A DNA stretch of 64,000 nt, from the NCBI GenBank assembly GCA_014621425.1, contig JAANBB010000043.1:108086-172085 (forward strand). Reading direction: 5' to 3'. The notes under the pieces were generated by a model. That model was not told the DNA's origin, did not search any database, and saw nothing but the letters and a program-made list of their open reading frames with translations. Origin of the DNA: Cylindrodendrum hubeiense. Its lineage: Eukaryota; Ascomycota; Sordariomycetes; Hypocreales; Nectriaceae. This document shows positions 23,190-34,100 of this stretch, piece after piece; the first letter of the stretch is position 1; every line of letters begins with the position of its first letter. Made by a program: the position numbers and the translations under genes.

Positions 23190-23568
23190 GGTGCTTCGCG
23201 GAGGCTTTGAAGTGCTGCTGCGTGCGTGATGATTCTTTTTGATATCCAGGCGCAGAGTTTTCAGTGCGGGTGCAAGTTAGTAAGTAAAACGAACTAACGA
23301 CCGGCCAATCACAGTGGGGCTGTTGAGTTTTGATGGAGAGGAACCCCAAATATCAGCTGGGTCTGTTTCTTTTAAGACCGGAGGGGAGAATAATATGGGT
23401 TGGTTAAAAAGAGTTAAAAGGTCAGGGCTTGATTGATATCAAGTTACTACTTACTGCCAGGCTTCACATTGTTTCTTTAGCTCCCTAGCCCAGCCAGTCC
23501 CCTTGATGTAACTTGATACAGTCTCAGCCATGACGCTTTTTGGCATGACCCATCATTCGTCCAGCCCG

Positions 23569-23826
23569 CTACTTCGTCATCCTTGCGGCGCCCTTTGGTT
23601 TCTCAGTTGCCTTCTTTGCAGGGCAATTTGGATTGGGGCAATCGTCGGGCTCCAAAGCGCCCAAGGCTCCATCGCGGCCGTTGGGGTTACAAGCTTGATG
23701 GGTCGGGGGTGTTATATTTCTGGCAGTGGCTAAGTTGTAGGCGTTCACGAACCGAGGGCATTCTACCCATGCCATGTCGCGCGTGGTCGCGCACACTAAA
23801 CACTGTCGTCGAAGGGGGACACACAT
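23569..23826 (-). CDS. Small Cys-rich hypothetical protein
   Basis: An 85-residue frame from an ATG at 23826. Cysteines are arranged as CVPLRRQCLVCATT, ECPRF, QACNPNG and DDCPNPNCPAKK, seven to eight in all, in pairs that could bind zinc. There is no signal peptide, so a secreted disulfide-rich effector is unlikely from this start. The tail is basic (KKATEKPKGAARMTK). I recall similar short fungal orphans with a DCPNxNCP ending but cannot name a family. Support is only the cysteine spacing and the compact open frame, so a chance frame remains possible. Confidence 0.4.
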   Translation of the reverse strand: MCVPLRRQCLVCATTRDMAWVECPRFVNAYNLATARNITPPTHQACNPNGRDGALGALEPDDCPNPNCPAKKATEKPKGAARMTK

Positions 23827-24616
23827 CGTGTAGTGGTTGGGTACCGACTGGTGAGTAAAAATGCGAGGTAGCTGGAGAAACGTGGTTGAAAGTTGTTGCG
23901 AGATCACGTCTACGAGATATTGGGTGCCATTATATCTCGAGATGGTTCACCATTCACTGCAGTAACTGGCCTCCCCAACATTGCACAGATGATCGCCATA
24001 AATAATTCGCAGTGCACCCCCGTATCAGGTGCGAGTGCTTTTGAATGTAAAGGAGGAGAAAGGGAGCTGATTCATGAATTAGCAAGTCATCTGACCATCA
24101 AAAGTCAAGTTGAATGGCCAACTACAGGAAGACATGAAGGGCCGTCTCACACTGACGAAAATAAGTAGACTGATTCCAGGTTCTATTTTAGCAACGTTGT
24201 GATTCTGTCCAATGGCGAGTCCTCCTTTACGTCATGATCAGAGGTACCCGAAACAATGCGGTTCGTAGTCTTGGCCGCTACTTATCACAGCCATGCATCT
24301 TCACGGATTCGAGGCTTGCAGGTAACACGGAAGCAGTCCGAACCGTGTCTCACCTCAACAAGACTGACGGCTAGCTGTGATAAATATGACACGGCAAAGG
24401 CTTCTCAAAGAGATGCAATATCTTAACGTGTATCATAACTAATATGTAGACAACTAATTGATCTCACCATTTCTCAAAGACGCCTGTCCGCTTTTTTTAT
24501 TCCGCCCAACTTCGACGCGCATGCCGCAGGAAGGGCCTACGGGATCTGTTCGAAGAGGCAAGCTGTACACTAACAAACCGGTTTCGCCATATACACTGTC
24601 ACAAGTTTCGGTCCTC
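23827..24616. other. Intergenic stretch
   Basis: About 790 bases between the small Cys-rich frame and the stop of the DUF7726-like gene. It is moderately AT-rich. One short frame (23893-24168) has no motif. Confidence 0.5.
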
Positions 24617-25699
24617 TCACCGCCTTCGAACAATGTGAATGATGCCGTACTTATCTATGTGTGCTGCTTCGTCGCCGCTCATGAACATGGGTGCGTTGGA
24701 GCTGTGCTCCGTGTCTACTCCGCCGCCCTTGTGCGCCTTCTCCATCTCGTCGCGGAACTTGGTCTTGGGCTTACCGGCCTTGACGCGCTGCTTCTCGAAG
24801 AAGACGTAGGCTGCGTAGTACGTGATGTTGGTGTTGCCGTCGATGACGCCCTTGCGGCCCATGAAGTAGCGCAGGTTGGCCGCCGACACCTTGCGGTCGT
24901 CGGTGAAGGTCTTGGAGATCTCGCGCACAAAGGCGGCCTGGGTGACGCCGTCCTTGGCCAGGAGCGCCCGAATCTTCTTGCGCACCTCGTCGCAGGTGTC
25001 GAAGATGGGGACCTTGTTGGACTGCTCTCGGGGCAGCGACACTTCGCCGACATCGAACAGCTCGGCGGCCTTTTGCGTGCTCTCGGCCGTCTTGGGCTTC
25101 TTGGGCTTGGAGGCCTTGAGCGGGAGGCCCTGCAGCTCGCGCTTCTTGAAGAAGGCGCACGCCTTGATGTACGTGTCGCAGGACTCGCCGTCCCAGGTGC
25201 CGGTACGCTTCATGAAGGAGCCGTAGGCCTTGGGGCTGACACCGAGGGTGTCCTGGAACTGGCCGATTTTCATGGCACCCGACTCGGTCCAGTTGCGGAT
25301 CTTGCGGCGCACCTGGTTGCACGTGTCGGCGCGCGTTGGCGCGAGGCGCTCGTCCTCTGAATCGATCTCCTCGACATTCTCGGGGAACAGCTCCTCGTTG
25401 ATCTCGACAACATCGGACTTGCGCTTCCTGGAAGCAGGCTTCGCCGCGACCGGGGCAGGCGTTGGGGTTGCGGGCATCTTGTCCCCGTTACCGAACCCCG
25501 GGGCGGCATTCTCGTCTGTCGGGCTCTGCGACGGAGGGGTTGCCCGGTTTCCATAGCCGCCAAGACTCGGGATGTTCCAATCTTCTAACCTGGGAAGCGC
25601 ATTTGACGCGAGACCGGGACGAGCAGCGAGAGGGACGATATTGGGGTTAAATGTGGCGAGTGCGCGCGTGGGCGACCACGACCACCCGTCGGAAGTCAT
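24617..25699 (-). CDS. DUF7726-like two-repeat fungal protein
   Basis: 360 residues from the ATG at 25699, chosen because MTSDGWSWSP begins ordered low-Cys sequence; the frame is open further upstream with earlier ATGs (up to 25960), so a longer start is possible. The middle has a basic KPASRKRKSD patch, probably nuclear, then an acidic stretch. Two copies of a helical module of about 75 residues follow. The first starts TCNQVRRKIRNWTESGAMKI and contains YGSFMKRTGTWDG and CDTYIKACAFFKKRELQ. The second starts TCDEVRKKIRALLAKDGVTQ and contains LRYFMGRKGVIDGN and YYAAYVFFEKQRVK. Both resemble small helix-turn-helix units. This matches my memory of the fungal DUF7726 family, of unknown function and likely DNA- or chromatin-associated. 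The function is not established. Confidence 0.8.
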   Translation of the reverse strand: MTSDGWSWSPTRALATFNPNIVPLAARPGLASNALPRLEDWNIPSLGGYGNRATPPSQSPTDENAAPGFGNGDKMPATPTPAPVAAKPASRKRKSDVVEINEELFPENVEEIDSEDERLAPTRADTCNQVRRKIRNWTESGAMKIGQFQDTLGVSPKAYGSFMKRTGTWDGESCDTYIKACAFFKKRELQGLPLKASKPKKPKTAESTQKAAELFDVGEVSLPREQSNKVPIFDTCDEVRKKIRALLAKDGVTQAAFVREISKTFTDDRKVSAANLRYFMGRKGVIDGNTNITYYAAYVFFEKQRVKAGKPKTKFRDEMEKAHKGGGVDTEHSSNAPMFMSGDEAAHIDKYGIIHIVRRR

Positions 25700-27243
25700 T
25701 TCGTGATGCGGGCGACGATGGTTGATACCCGTGATGCTGCGGTAAAGTGGAGCAATTGGCAATGGCTTTCGACTGCACCGAGATAAAGGACAACTCTGTG
25801 CTGTCTGGAGATATTGTATGATGACGTCGGTTGATGTCTCATGGCCGTTCTCAGCCCGAGTCTTGTTATGACGTCTGACGCGTCGGTACTCTAACATGTA
25901 TCGACGCGTTTTCTGGGCGGGGTATGACAGTGTGTACAGCGTACTGCGTGTGTACCTCATTGCTTTGTGCTAGTCCTGCAGAGCATTTTGTGGGCTTAAT
26001 TAGTCCAAGCCATGGTATTTAGTCCCAATTCGACCCGGCGCCTATCGGCGGCGGACCCGGCTGAGACGGAGCGGGGCCCGGGACCGGAGCAGCGGGTTGG
26101 AATTCCGGTGCAGGCCAGAGACCAGAGGCCAGATGAAATGAGATGCAACGAGATGCAACGAGATGGAACCGCCTATAAATCGCACTTGCGCCTGGCCTTC
26201 CCCATGGGCGATTCCCCGGAATGGGTCCTGGCCGTCAATGCGACATCTCCCCGCAGTTTGCTCCAGCGCTGGATGCATCTGTCTTCTTCGGGGACCAGAG
26301 AGTGGAACTCTTGGTTGGCGGGGGCAGCTGAGCTGAATGAATCCTCCGCGGAGAATGGAGACCGCTCGGCAATAGATACGGCCCCCCAATGGGCAGCCGA
26401 GGAGAGCCACGAGGGCTGTGGCGAGGTTGTGTTTCTATTGAGGCGAATGGTCGTGTACATCAAGGCAACCAAGCTGGGCGCACACGGCACAGTCGTCGTC
26501 ATGTTGACTCAAGAGTTATGTAACGAAAACGAGCGACATACTGCTGGCTCTGCTCTTCAATCTCGGTTGATGTGCTGGGTAGTCTGGATCTATCACCAAA
26601 TAGTGCACCCGGCCGAGAGACGAGCAGCTAGCTAGGAGGAGAGGGCGGAGATGGCTGGGGACCGGAGGACGTCGTTAGCTCACTAGCCCCGGATTCCCAA
26701 GCCACGCGCGAAGTACGGAGTAGGGAGGGGGCGTCCCAACTGACAACCGGTTACCGCAGCCGCCGAGTTAGCTCGTATTTCAGGGTGACTTCGCCTTTCC
26801 TCATGTCAACCCCAGGACGATCAATGCTGCTTGTTGCCTTGTGGAGCTCGTGCGACCAGGTCGAGGGTGGAGTCCGTGGGGACTTGTGGCATGACTCGCC
26901 TCAAGGCTAGACAGGTGCAGCGTGGGGGAGTCCGATGATGGTTGTACAAAATCGTGGGGGTTGTATGTCGAAAGGAGGCGCCTGATCGAATCCCATTCGA
27001 TGGGCCAGCTGATGGCTGATGGTTGCGGAAGTCCTCGGCCGAGATGCTTACCAGATGCTGTTTTGCCTCCCTGTCCGTCGTCCCCTTTCCTCGGGCAGCC
27101 TTATCCCGGACGAGCAGGTATAAGTTGGACGTCAAGTCCTGATTGTTGCTGCCATCCGAGGTTCTGTTCTACTCTACTTCTCATTCACCTCTGGCCTGTT
27201 TGTTTTCTACTGCTACCCACCGCTGGAAATTATCAGCCACATC
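25700..27243. other. Divergent intergenic stretch
   Basis: 1.5 kb between the divergent DUF7726-like and aldolase genes. A plus frame at 26012-26635 (207 codons, ATG start) has no recognisable motif and includes the 10-bp repeat at 26131-26170, so it is not called. Confidence 0.5.
26131..26170. repeat. 10-bp tandem repeat, 4 copies
   Basis: Four consecutive units close to AGATGCAACG: two exact central copies and two outer copies with two changes each. Confidence 0.85.
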
Positions 27244-28233
27244 ATGACTGCCTCTGCTGGAGCAAAGAAGAATGGCACCACTAACCATTCTTCACCGCCC
27301 TCATCCACTCCTCTGAACGAGGGAATCTATGTTCCAACAGTTGCCTTCTTCACCCCCGAAGACACCGTCGATATTATAACCACACAAGCCCACGCGGCTC
27401 GTCTTGCGAAGACAGGCATCGCCGGCCTCGTAACACACGGGTCCAATGGTGAAGCCGTTCACCTCGATCGCGCGGAGCGCCAAGCCATCACCAAAGCCAC
27501 TCGCTCCGCGTTAGATGCTTCCGGAAAGCCTCACCTGCCTCTTATTGCAGGCTGTGGAGCACAATCCACCCGAGAGACCATCATCCTCTGTAAGGAGGCT
27601 GCCGCCTCAGGGGCTAGTCATGCTCTCGTCTTGGCACCGGCGTACTACGGCGGCCTGCTCACAACGGCCCTTATTCTTGAGCACTTCCGCGCCGTGGCCG
27701 ATGCGAGCCCGATCCCGGTCCTGATTTACAACTTCCCCGCCGCGTGTAGCGGTCTCGACATCAACTCAGACAGCATCCTCGCCTTGTCAAAACACCCCAA
27801 CATTGTCGGTGTCAAGCTGACCTGTGGGAACACCGGAAAGCTGGCCCGAGTTGTCGCGGGGACCAAGGGGACCTCGTTCCGAACGTTCGGAGGGAGCGTC
27901 GACTTTACTATCCAGACATTGGCCGTCGACGGGCACGGCATTATCGGCGGCACAGCAAACATCGCCCCCAGGGCGTGCGTGCGGGTCATGCAACTCTGGG
28001 CAGACGGGAGACAGGAGGAAGCTCGGGGACTGCAGGAGATTGTGGCCCGCGGGGATTGGGCTGCGATCAAGGGAGGTTTCGTGTCAGTAAAAGCCGCCCT
28101 CCAACGCTATTATGGCTATGGAGGCAACCCTAGGAAGCCGTGTGCCTTTCTCGAGGGTAAGGCTCTGGAGTCGCAGCTGGCAGAGTTCTCAGAACTGCTA
28201 GATGTGGAGAGGAAGTTGGAGGGATCTAGCTAG
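27244..28233 (+). CDS. DapA/NAL-family aldolase (LGA1/HOGA-like)
   Basis: 329 residues, no intron. The TIM-barrel family of dihydrodipicolinate synthase and N-acetylneuraminate lyase is clear. The substrate-carboxylate loop is HGSNGEAVHL (residues 65-74), the catalytic Tyr162 sits in PVLIYNFPA, and the Schiff-base Lys191 sits in NIVGVKLTCGN. GGSVDF and GIIGGTANIAP are the later conserved loops. In fungi such enzymes act as L-threo-3-deoxyhexulosonate aldolase (D-galacturonate catabolism, LGA1/GaaC), as 4-hydroxy-2-oxoglutarate aldolase, or on unknown oxo-acids. The sequence does not decide between them. No galacturonate pathway neighbour is in the window. The first 22 residues are a disordered extension rather than a clear mitochondrial signal, so a cytosolic location is more likely. 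Confidence 0.9.
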   Translation: MTASAGAKKNGTTNHSSPPSSTPLNEGIYVPTVAFFTPEDTVDIITTQAHAARLAKTGIAGLVTHGSNGEAVHLDRAERQAITKATRSALDASGKPHLPLIAGCGAQSTRETIILCKEAAASGASHALVLAPAYYGGLLTTALILEHFRAVADASPIPVLIYNFPAACSGLDINSDSILALSKHPNIVGVKLTCGNTGKLARVVAGTKGTSFRTFGGSVDFTIQTLAVDGHGIIGGTANIAPRACVRVMQLWADGRQEEARGLQEIVARGDWAAIKGGFVSVKAALQRYYGYGGNPRKPCAFLEGKALESQLAEFSELLDVERKLEGSS

Positions 28234-29354
28234 AGGTTTGTAACGGAGAGGGATCTAACGAGGTTAAGCTTTAGTCGAGCTGGGAATGGCGTTGGTGCAT
28301 GGTTTTTGGTTAGCGAGTTGGAACATGTACTATCTAACTACCGATATCAAGTATTTATGGGTATTGTAACAAGACTGTTGATTGTGGCTCTATTTCTCAC
28401 TCAGAGTTGCCTTATTCGTCGTTTCTCAAACATGCGCCCTAGGATGTCGGGAGGTCAAAAGGTCCCGGAAAGTGCCCCATAAGGGAGGAAAGTATATATT
28501 TTCAAGCAGAAACAAGTAAAGATCGCCCTTTTCCCCATAGTTCCCACACTTTATATCCCACAGTGAGCCGGGGATGGCAATAGTGGCCACCCCCAAACTG
28601 GCCGCCAAATGCAACGCAGCATGCAGGATTAATATCCGTACCCCAGCGCCCCAAGGATCTCCCTGGCGGAAAATCACACATCCAGCACAGCTCAGCGGGG
28701 CCGTTCTAAAACCGGCGAGCTGGAACCGAACATTTAGCGGAGCAGCATGGGTTCTAGTATGTAATGCTTTTGGAGTAATTGGTTCTAGGGAATCTGGGTT
28801 GGTATGTCATGCCACCACCCCCACGGAGAAGTTGATCCATCATAATCATACAGGAGAAAAGAAATCTACTCAGCTCAGATGTCTATGATTCCATTATGAG
28901 GGATATGCTAGAAGATTATGAAACTCAACCTGGAATTACACACATCGAGACTCTGCGGGCCTTCGTCCAGCCCAGACCTGATTTCACTGAGGCAACCGAT
29001 CTTGTACCGATGGAAGGGTAGGAGAAGAACCTCGAGATTTGTCTTTCTAAAACGAAGAAGAATTACTACTGCAAGGGTATTGCAGGGACTGCTAAATAAC
29101 CTAGCGAGGACCCTACCGAGATCCGTACCGAGGTCCGTACCGAGGCCCGTAATGAAGACCATGCCAAAACCATATTAAAGGCTCTATGAAGAGCAAAACC
29201 CGAAAGCAAACCATGGGTCGTCATTCGACGACGGGTATCTGACCGTGATGTGAGTTTTGGACTCTGAATCACGCTGTTCCAAACTGCGCCTGTCCATTCC
29301 CTCATCTACCCCCAAACGCCAGAAATCCGCAATGAAAGCACTCAAGCTTAAGAG
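28234..29354. other. Convergent intergenic stretch
   Basis: 1.1 kb between convergent genes, rather AT-rich. It holds a 12-bp minisatellite at 29111-29158. No supportable gene or RNA. Confidence 0.5.
29111..29158. repeat. 12-bp tandem repeat, 4 copies
   Basis: Four units close to CCGTACCGAGGT. On the minus strand the unit would encode a four-residue GTDL-like repeat, but the surrounding frame is short. Confidence 0.85.
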
Positions 29355-30399
29355 TTAGTGAAAAAGGAGGTTTCGGATAGCCTCGACAACGCGTACAAAT
29401 CCGGACTGTTTCTTCGCGGCGGCCTCCTTACTCATGACACCTTCTAGGATCTTCGCAGCCTTGCCTTGCGGCTGGTTGCAGAACGCAACTCGGGCAACGG
29501 AGCCAAGGGCAGATTTGGGAGCTGCGTCGCCGTAGCAAGTAATAAGTTGGTTTCCTTGTGTGAGTGTGATCGTTGGATCCAGCCCGCGGAACTCCACCAT
29601 GCGTTTTGGGCGGCCCTGAAGCTAAAGTAAGAATAAGTTAGCTTGTGAAGAGGTAAGAAAGGGGTCAAGGAGATCGCTATCAACATACCTCTATGCCCTC
29701 GTTTCCATCTTCGTGAACAACAGACACGAGAAGGTCCGGTGGCGGCACGTTGTCTCCAGTCGAAATGCTGCTCGAAGTGTTGCTAGGGGCAAGAGTAAGG
29801 CGGCTTGGGTTGATACCGATGGTTGTGCCACTTGGATGGTTGCGTGCGTATCGAATAGTATTATTCCGAGAAGCTCTCACGGGCATTCTGACTGCGGTAC
29901 GGGCTCGAGAGGCTTGGTCTGCCCAGGTCACCATCGATCTTCCGCGTGGAATCTCGATACCGTCGTCGTCAGAGTCTGAATCAGTCTCGTATCTGTCGTC
30001 ATCGTCCCGTTTCGCCACGACCATGAATGGCTCGGGCTTCTGTCGGGGAGGAACGACCATCCTGCCAAAGTGATTCTCGGCAAATTTCTCCTTGTATGCG
30101 GCAAAGTACTCGAGAGCGGCGAGTTCTCGCGAGCGATGAATCTCTTCGTCTTCGGCATCCCCGAACCCGACCATGAAGGAGGCGAACCATGCAATACAGG
30201 AGTGGTTGTCTTCGCAGCCGAAGAGAACCGGAAGCTGGCTTCCCGAGAAATACAGACACTCGTGTGGGTTGGGCATCCAGTTCCGCTGATTGTTCCTGAT
30301 TGCGAAGCGAGCTTGCACGAGGAACAAGTCGCAAAAGAGCCAGAAGTGGTCCTGAGCCAAGCCGCAATGGCAACAACGGGGCGTGACCATCTTACACAT
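29355..30399 (-). CDS. Hypothetical two-exon protein with Cys-rich N-terminus
   Basis: Exon 1 is 29689-30399 and exon 2 is 29355-29621, 325 residues. The intron is 67 bp with GTATGT donor, GCTAAC branch and TTTAG acceptor; an acceptor six bases later would drop two residues. The start MCKMVTPRCCHCGLA is chosen because the frame upstream is leader-like. Cysteines at 2, 9, 10, 13 and 23, plus later FGCEDNHSCIAWF, suggest a metal-binding or disulfide-stabilised N-terminal domain of about 100 residues. The middle is disordered and contains the acidic run DSDSDDDGIEIPRG. Exon 2 is ordered, with ITLTQGNQLITCYGD and a basic C-terminal helix. No signal peptide or membrane segment. I do not recognise the family; the well-formed intron supports a real gene. 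Confidence 0.65.
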
Positions 30400-31108
30400 C
30401 TTGAAGATGACAAGCCGGGAGGGCTTTGTGAGCTGAGGCAAGGTTCCAACCCCCCCGAAGCAAGGACTCTTCAACAGCACGAGGGATGCTGATATGTAGG
30501 ATTGTCGAAAGCTGAGGGTGCGGTGATGAAGAAATGAAGAAAGAGAAGTGAGTTGGAAAGAAAGAAAGTTATTAGTAAAAGAGCGCGTTAATGTTCCAAA
30601 ACAAATACTCAGTGAATGCGTTCTGAACATGGGTAAACACTAGGGTGAGCGCGTGGTGACGGGCCATCAGAGAGGTAGAGAAGGCACCGATGGTCCGGCA
30701 ACGACGCAGGTTCATAGAACAACATACATACGTACCTAGAGGAGGGGACGTACCCAGAGGGGGTTTGCCTGCGTATTCTCGTTCTCCATATCCCCTTTTC
30801 CTACAGGCGAAGAACTCGGGCATTGTAACTGGAGGTTGAGTTATATCACATGGCTATAGACTAACCCAGAGAGAAAGAGACAGGCCTGGATTACGGCCAA
30901 TAACCTATCTATTCTTGGAACAATGCAGTTTACTTGTTCTATAAACGACAAGGGAAGCGCAAGAACTTCACAATTGAATTATTGAGTCACCAAGCGTGGG
31001 TAGTGGCCAATCAACAGTGAACAGTGAACAGTCTTTTGAATTTTAAAAACCCGACAGCATCTAATCAAAACGCCATGCCATGGACCAGACCTAGGATATT
31101 CTACAACC
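30400..31108. other. Intergenic stretch
   Basis: About 700 bases: promoter and leader of the Cys-rich gene and the 3' region of kre33. Nothing else supportable. Confidence 0.5.
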
Positions 31109-34100
31109 TCACTCGCGCTTGCGAGACTTCTTCGTCTTTTTCCGCTTGTCACCGAACTCCTCCTCGTAGACTTCGGCAGCCGTCTGGCCAACCTTTCGCT
31201 TCGCCTTGGTGGACTTTACGCTGACCACCGGGTTTGTCTTGCCCTGCTTGGTAGCGGTCAACACTTGCTTCTCCGCCTCCTCCCATGCTGGTGCATGTCC
31301 CTCGATCTCGTATCTATTGTCTTGTTAACGAAGTTCATGAATAAACCTGCGGAACGGTACTTACTGGTCAAGGGGCAAAGAGTCAATCAACTCTCTTTGC
31401 TTCTGTCTCAACACCTTCAGGGCTTCATCACCACCCTCATCGAGCTCCTCTTCGAGAGTGGTAGTAAGCGGGGCGAATCGGTCGTCGACAATTTCATCAT
31501 CGTGAGCGCCGCTGGCATTTTCACGAGATACACCAAGCAGCTCAGGCTTAGGAAGCTCAGCGTCCACAGCAGCGGAGACGAGGGTACCAAAGTGCGAGGT
31601 GACCTTGCGGAGAATCTTGATAAACATGGCGAGCAGCTGAGACGAAGGCAGGGAAAGCTCTTTAGACACAGCGTCGAGGTCCTTGTGCTGCAGACCAATA
31701 GCAAGGAGAATGCATTGCTGAACGCCGGTCAGTCTGATATCAGCCTTCAGGCGGCCGGTGAAGTAGAGGTTGGCGATGATGGGAATCAAGTCGAGAACAA
31801 CGTGGTAGTCGAGCATGTTGTTGGCATACGACTCGAGTCGCTTCAGATCAAAGGGAGAAAGGAGTCTATCCAGATCCACCTTGGTCAAAGCCTGAACCTC
31901 AGTCGAATCCAGCTGGGCGCCAATGTTGGCCGACTCATCAATGCTAAGAGCACTGATGGCGGGGAATGTGCCGAACTGATACGAAAGCAGCGACAGGAAT
32001 CGCTTGTGGAAATCCCGCGAGAAGGCTCCAAGCCAGCTTCGGTCGTCGCTGTTCTCAAGCGGCCTGAGCATCACACAAGTGTGCTCTCCGGTGAGATCAT
32101 TGGCGGTCTGGCGAAGGTAGACAGGAGAGAAAGAAGCACGCTTCCAGAACTTGTGAAGGGGAGCGGTCAATCCGTAGCTCACACCAACGTAATCCAGGCG
32201 CTCGTGCTTCTTCTCAGATAGCTTTGAAAACAGGGGAGGCATCTTGTTGATATCCCGGACCTTGATGTCATCGTCCAAGAGGGTTGCATTGGCCAGCTCA
32301 GTGTCGGTGACTCGCGGCATGGTCTCATCCATCACCTGGTCCTCATCCTCAGACAGGTTGGCAAATCGGCCCTCATAGTAGTCGACAAGAAGCTCCAGCG
32401 CTTTGGTACCGTAGCCCATTGAGACATACTCAGGGTTGGTGGCAATTCTGACAACTCGGGCTCCAGACAAAGAAGCGAACTCCTCGTCCTGGAACTGCTG
32501 GCTCACAAGCCAAGGGATCAGATCACCACTTGGCCTTTGTCCACGGCTCAGACTGTTCAGTACGCTTTGTCTGCTAATCTTTCCTTCAAGTGATACCTGA
32601 ATCACACAAAGAGGCTCGGGGAGTCTTGCGCTGTCCTCAGCAACGGGAGGAACCAGGACGAACAACTCGTGGGCAGGGGCGTCGCTCATGAGCTGCAAGT
32701 CATCGGGGGAGTTCTTGTAGTGACTGGCGACGTAGAGCGCCACCATTTGCTGCAGGAACTTTTCAGAGACTGGGTGGAAGGAGAAGAGGGTGTCACGGTT
32801 GACGTTCAGAAGCTGGCACTGAGTGGGATCGGGGCACCCGTTGATGCTTGACTTCGATTTGGGAAGAGTAGCGTCGAGGCAGAGCACAGTGTTGAGCCAC
32901 TTCTCAACAGAATCTCCCTGGCCATATCGAATTGGCTCCGAGAGGGTAATCTCGCGCAACTTGCGACCACTCTGGAACTCTTCTGTCTTGGAGGTCTTGC
33001 CGGTTGATCGATCGGCGATTTCCGTGCCCTCGCCCGTAGAAGAAGCGGAGCGGGACTGCTCTCGGAGTTGCTTGATCAACTTGAGAGAGAGAGATCGGCC
33101 AGTACCTTCATAACCGTTAATGGTCGAGGCCATGAAGACCAGGTACGGTCCCATCAGCTTTCGCACAAGGGGCAGAGGAATAGCAGCAGCCTCATCGATA
33201 ACCACCAGCTCGGCCTGTCCCAGAACGTGGGCGTCTTGGGGTCGGATGTACTGGATGGTCTGTCGGTGCTGTCGGTGGATGTTTACACGAACAATAGCCT
33301 TGTTGAAGTCGGGGTTGGTACTCTGGATGATTGAGTAATCGGCATGATCGGCGTAACCCAGTGCGTCGAAGCCCTTGAAAATAAACTCGAAAAGAGTCTT
33401 CAAGTTTTCGGGAGACGGAGACGTGATGAAGATGTTGCTGTATCCATATGCGACAGCAGCGGCAACCGCAACACCCATGGCAGCAGATTTTCCTCGTCCT
33501 CGAGCAGCAGTCAGGGTGACGGTGCTTCGCAGGGTCTTCTCAGCGATGGCATCGGTGAAGGTGAGGAGCGCCTTGGCTTGATCCACGGTCTTGGCGAGGG
33601 TGATCAAGGATCCGATGGGCTGTTGGTCCTCATTGGCCTCCTTGATGGCGTCGAGCTCGATTTGGGCTGGGGTCTTGGGCTCATCCAGATCGGGAGGGGG
33701 CAGGGGCTTGACACCCTTACCGCCGGAAATAGGAAGCACGTTCAGCTCATCGTCGATAACTAGACAAGAGTCGCAGCCACCGAGCGACAGAATGAAGCGC
33801 TCGTTGAACCGCGCAACCACATCGTCGTGAGCCTCAGTCCTGTATCGCGAGTGGACATCCATCGACAGGCTGTAGAGCTGCTTCAAACTGCTCATACCCT
33901 TGAGCAACAGCACCACCAAGCCGCCACCTTCGACAGTCTCGATCGTTCGCGCGAGGATGTTGGGAGTGATGGCCTCGAAGTCCTGCAGAATGCACATGCC
34001 GAATGTCTGACCCAAGATCTTGTCGGTCTCCTTGTAGTAGGTATATCGGATGTTGTGCAGCGAAACGAAGAGCTCGAAGGGGTCTTCGGAGTTGGCTTCT

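Noticed and set aside
24458..25360. 300-codon plus frame antisense to the DUF7726-like gene
   Set aside because: Val/Gly/Leu-rich shadow typical of antisense to a GC3-rich gene.
26012..26635. 207-codon plus frame between divergent genes
   Set aside because: Includes a 10-bp minisatellite and shows no ordered motif; promoter-side position argues against a gene.
31265..32221. 318-codon plus frame antisense to kre33
   Set aside because: Shadow of kre33; the minus strand encodes the conserved protein.
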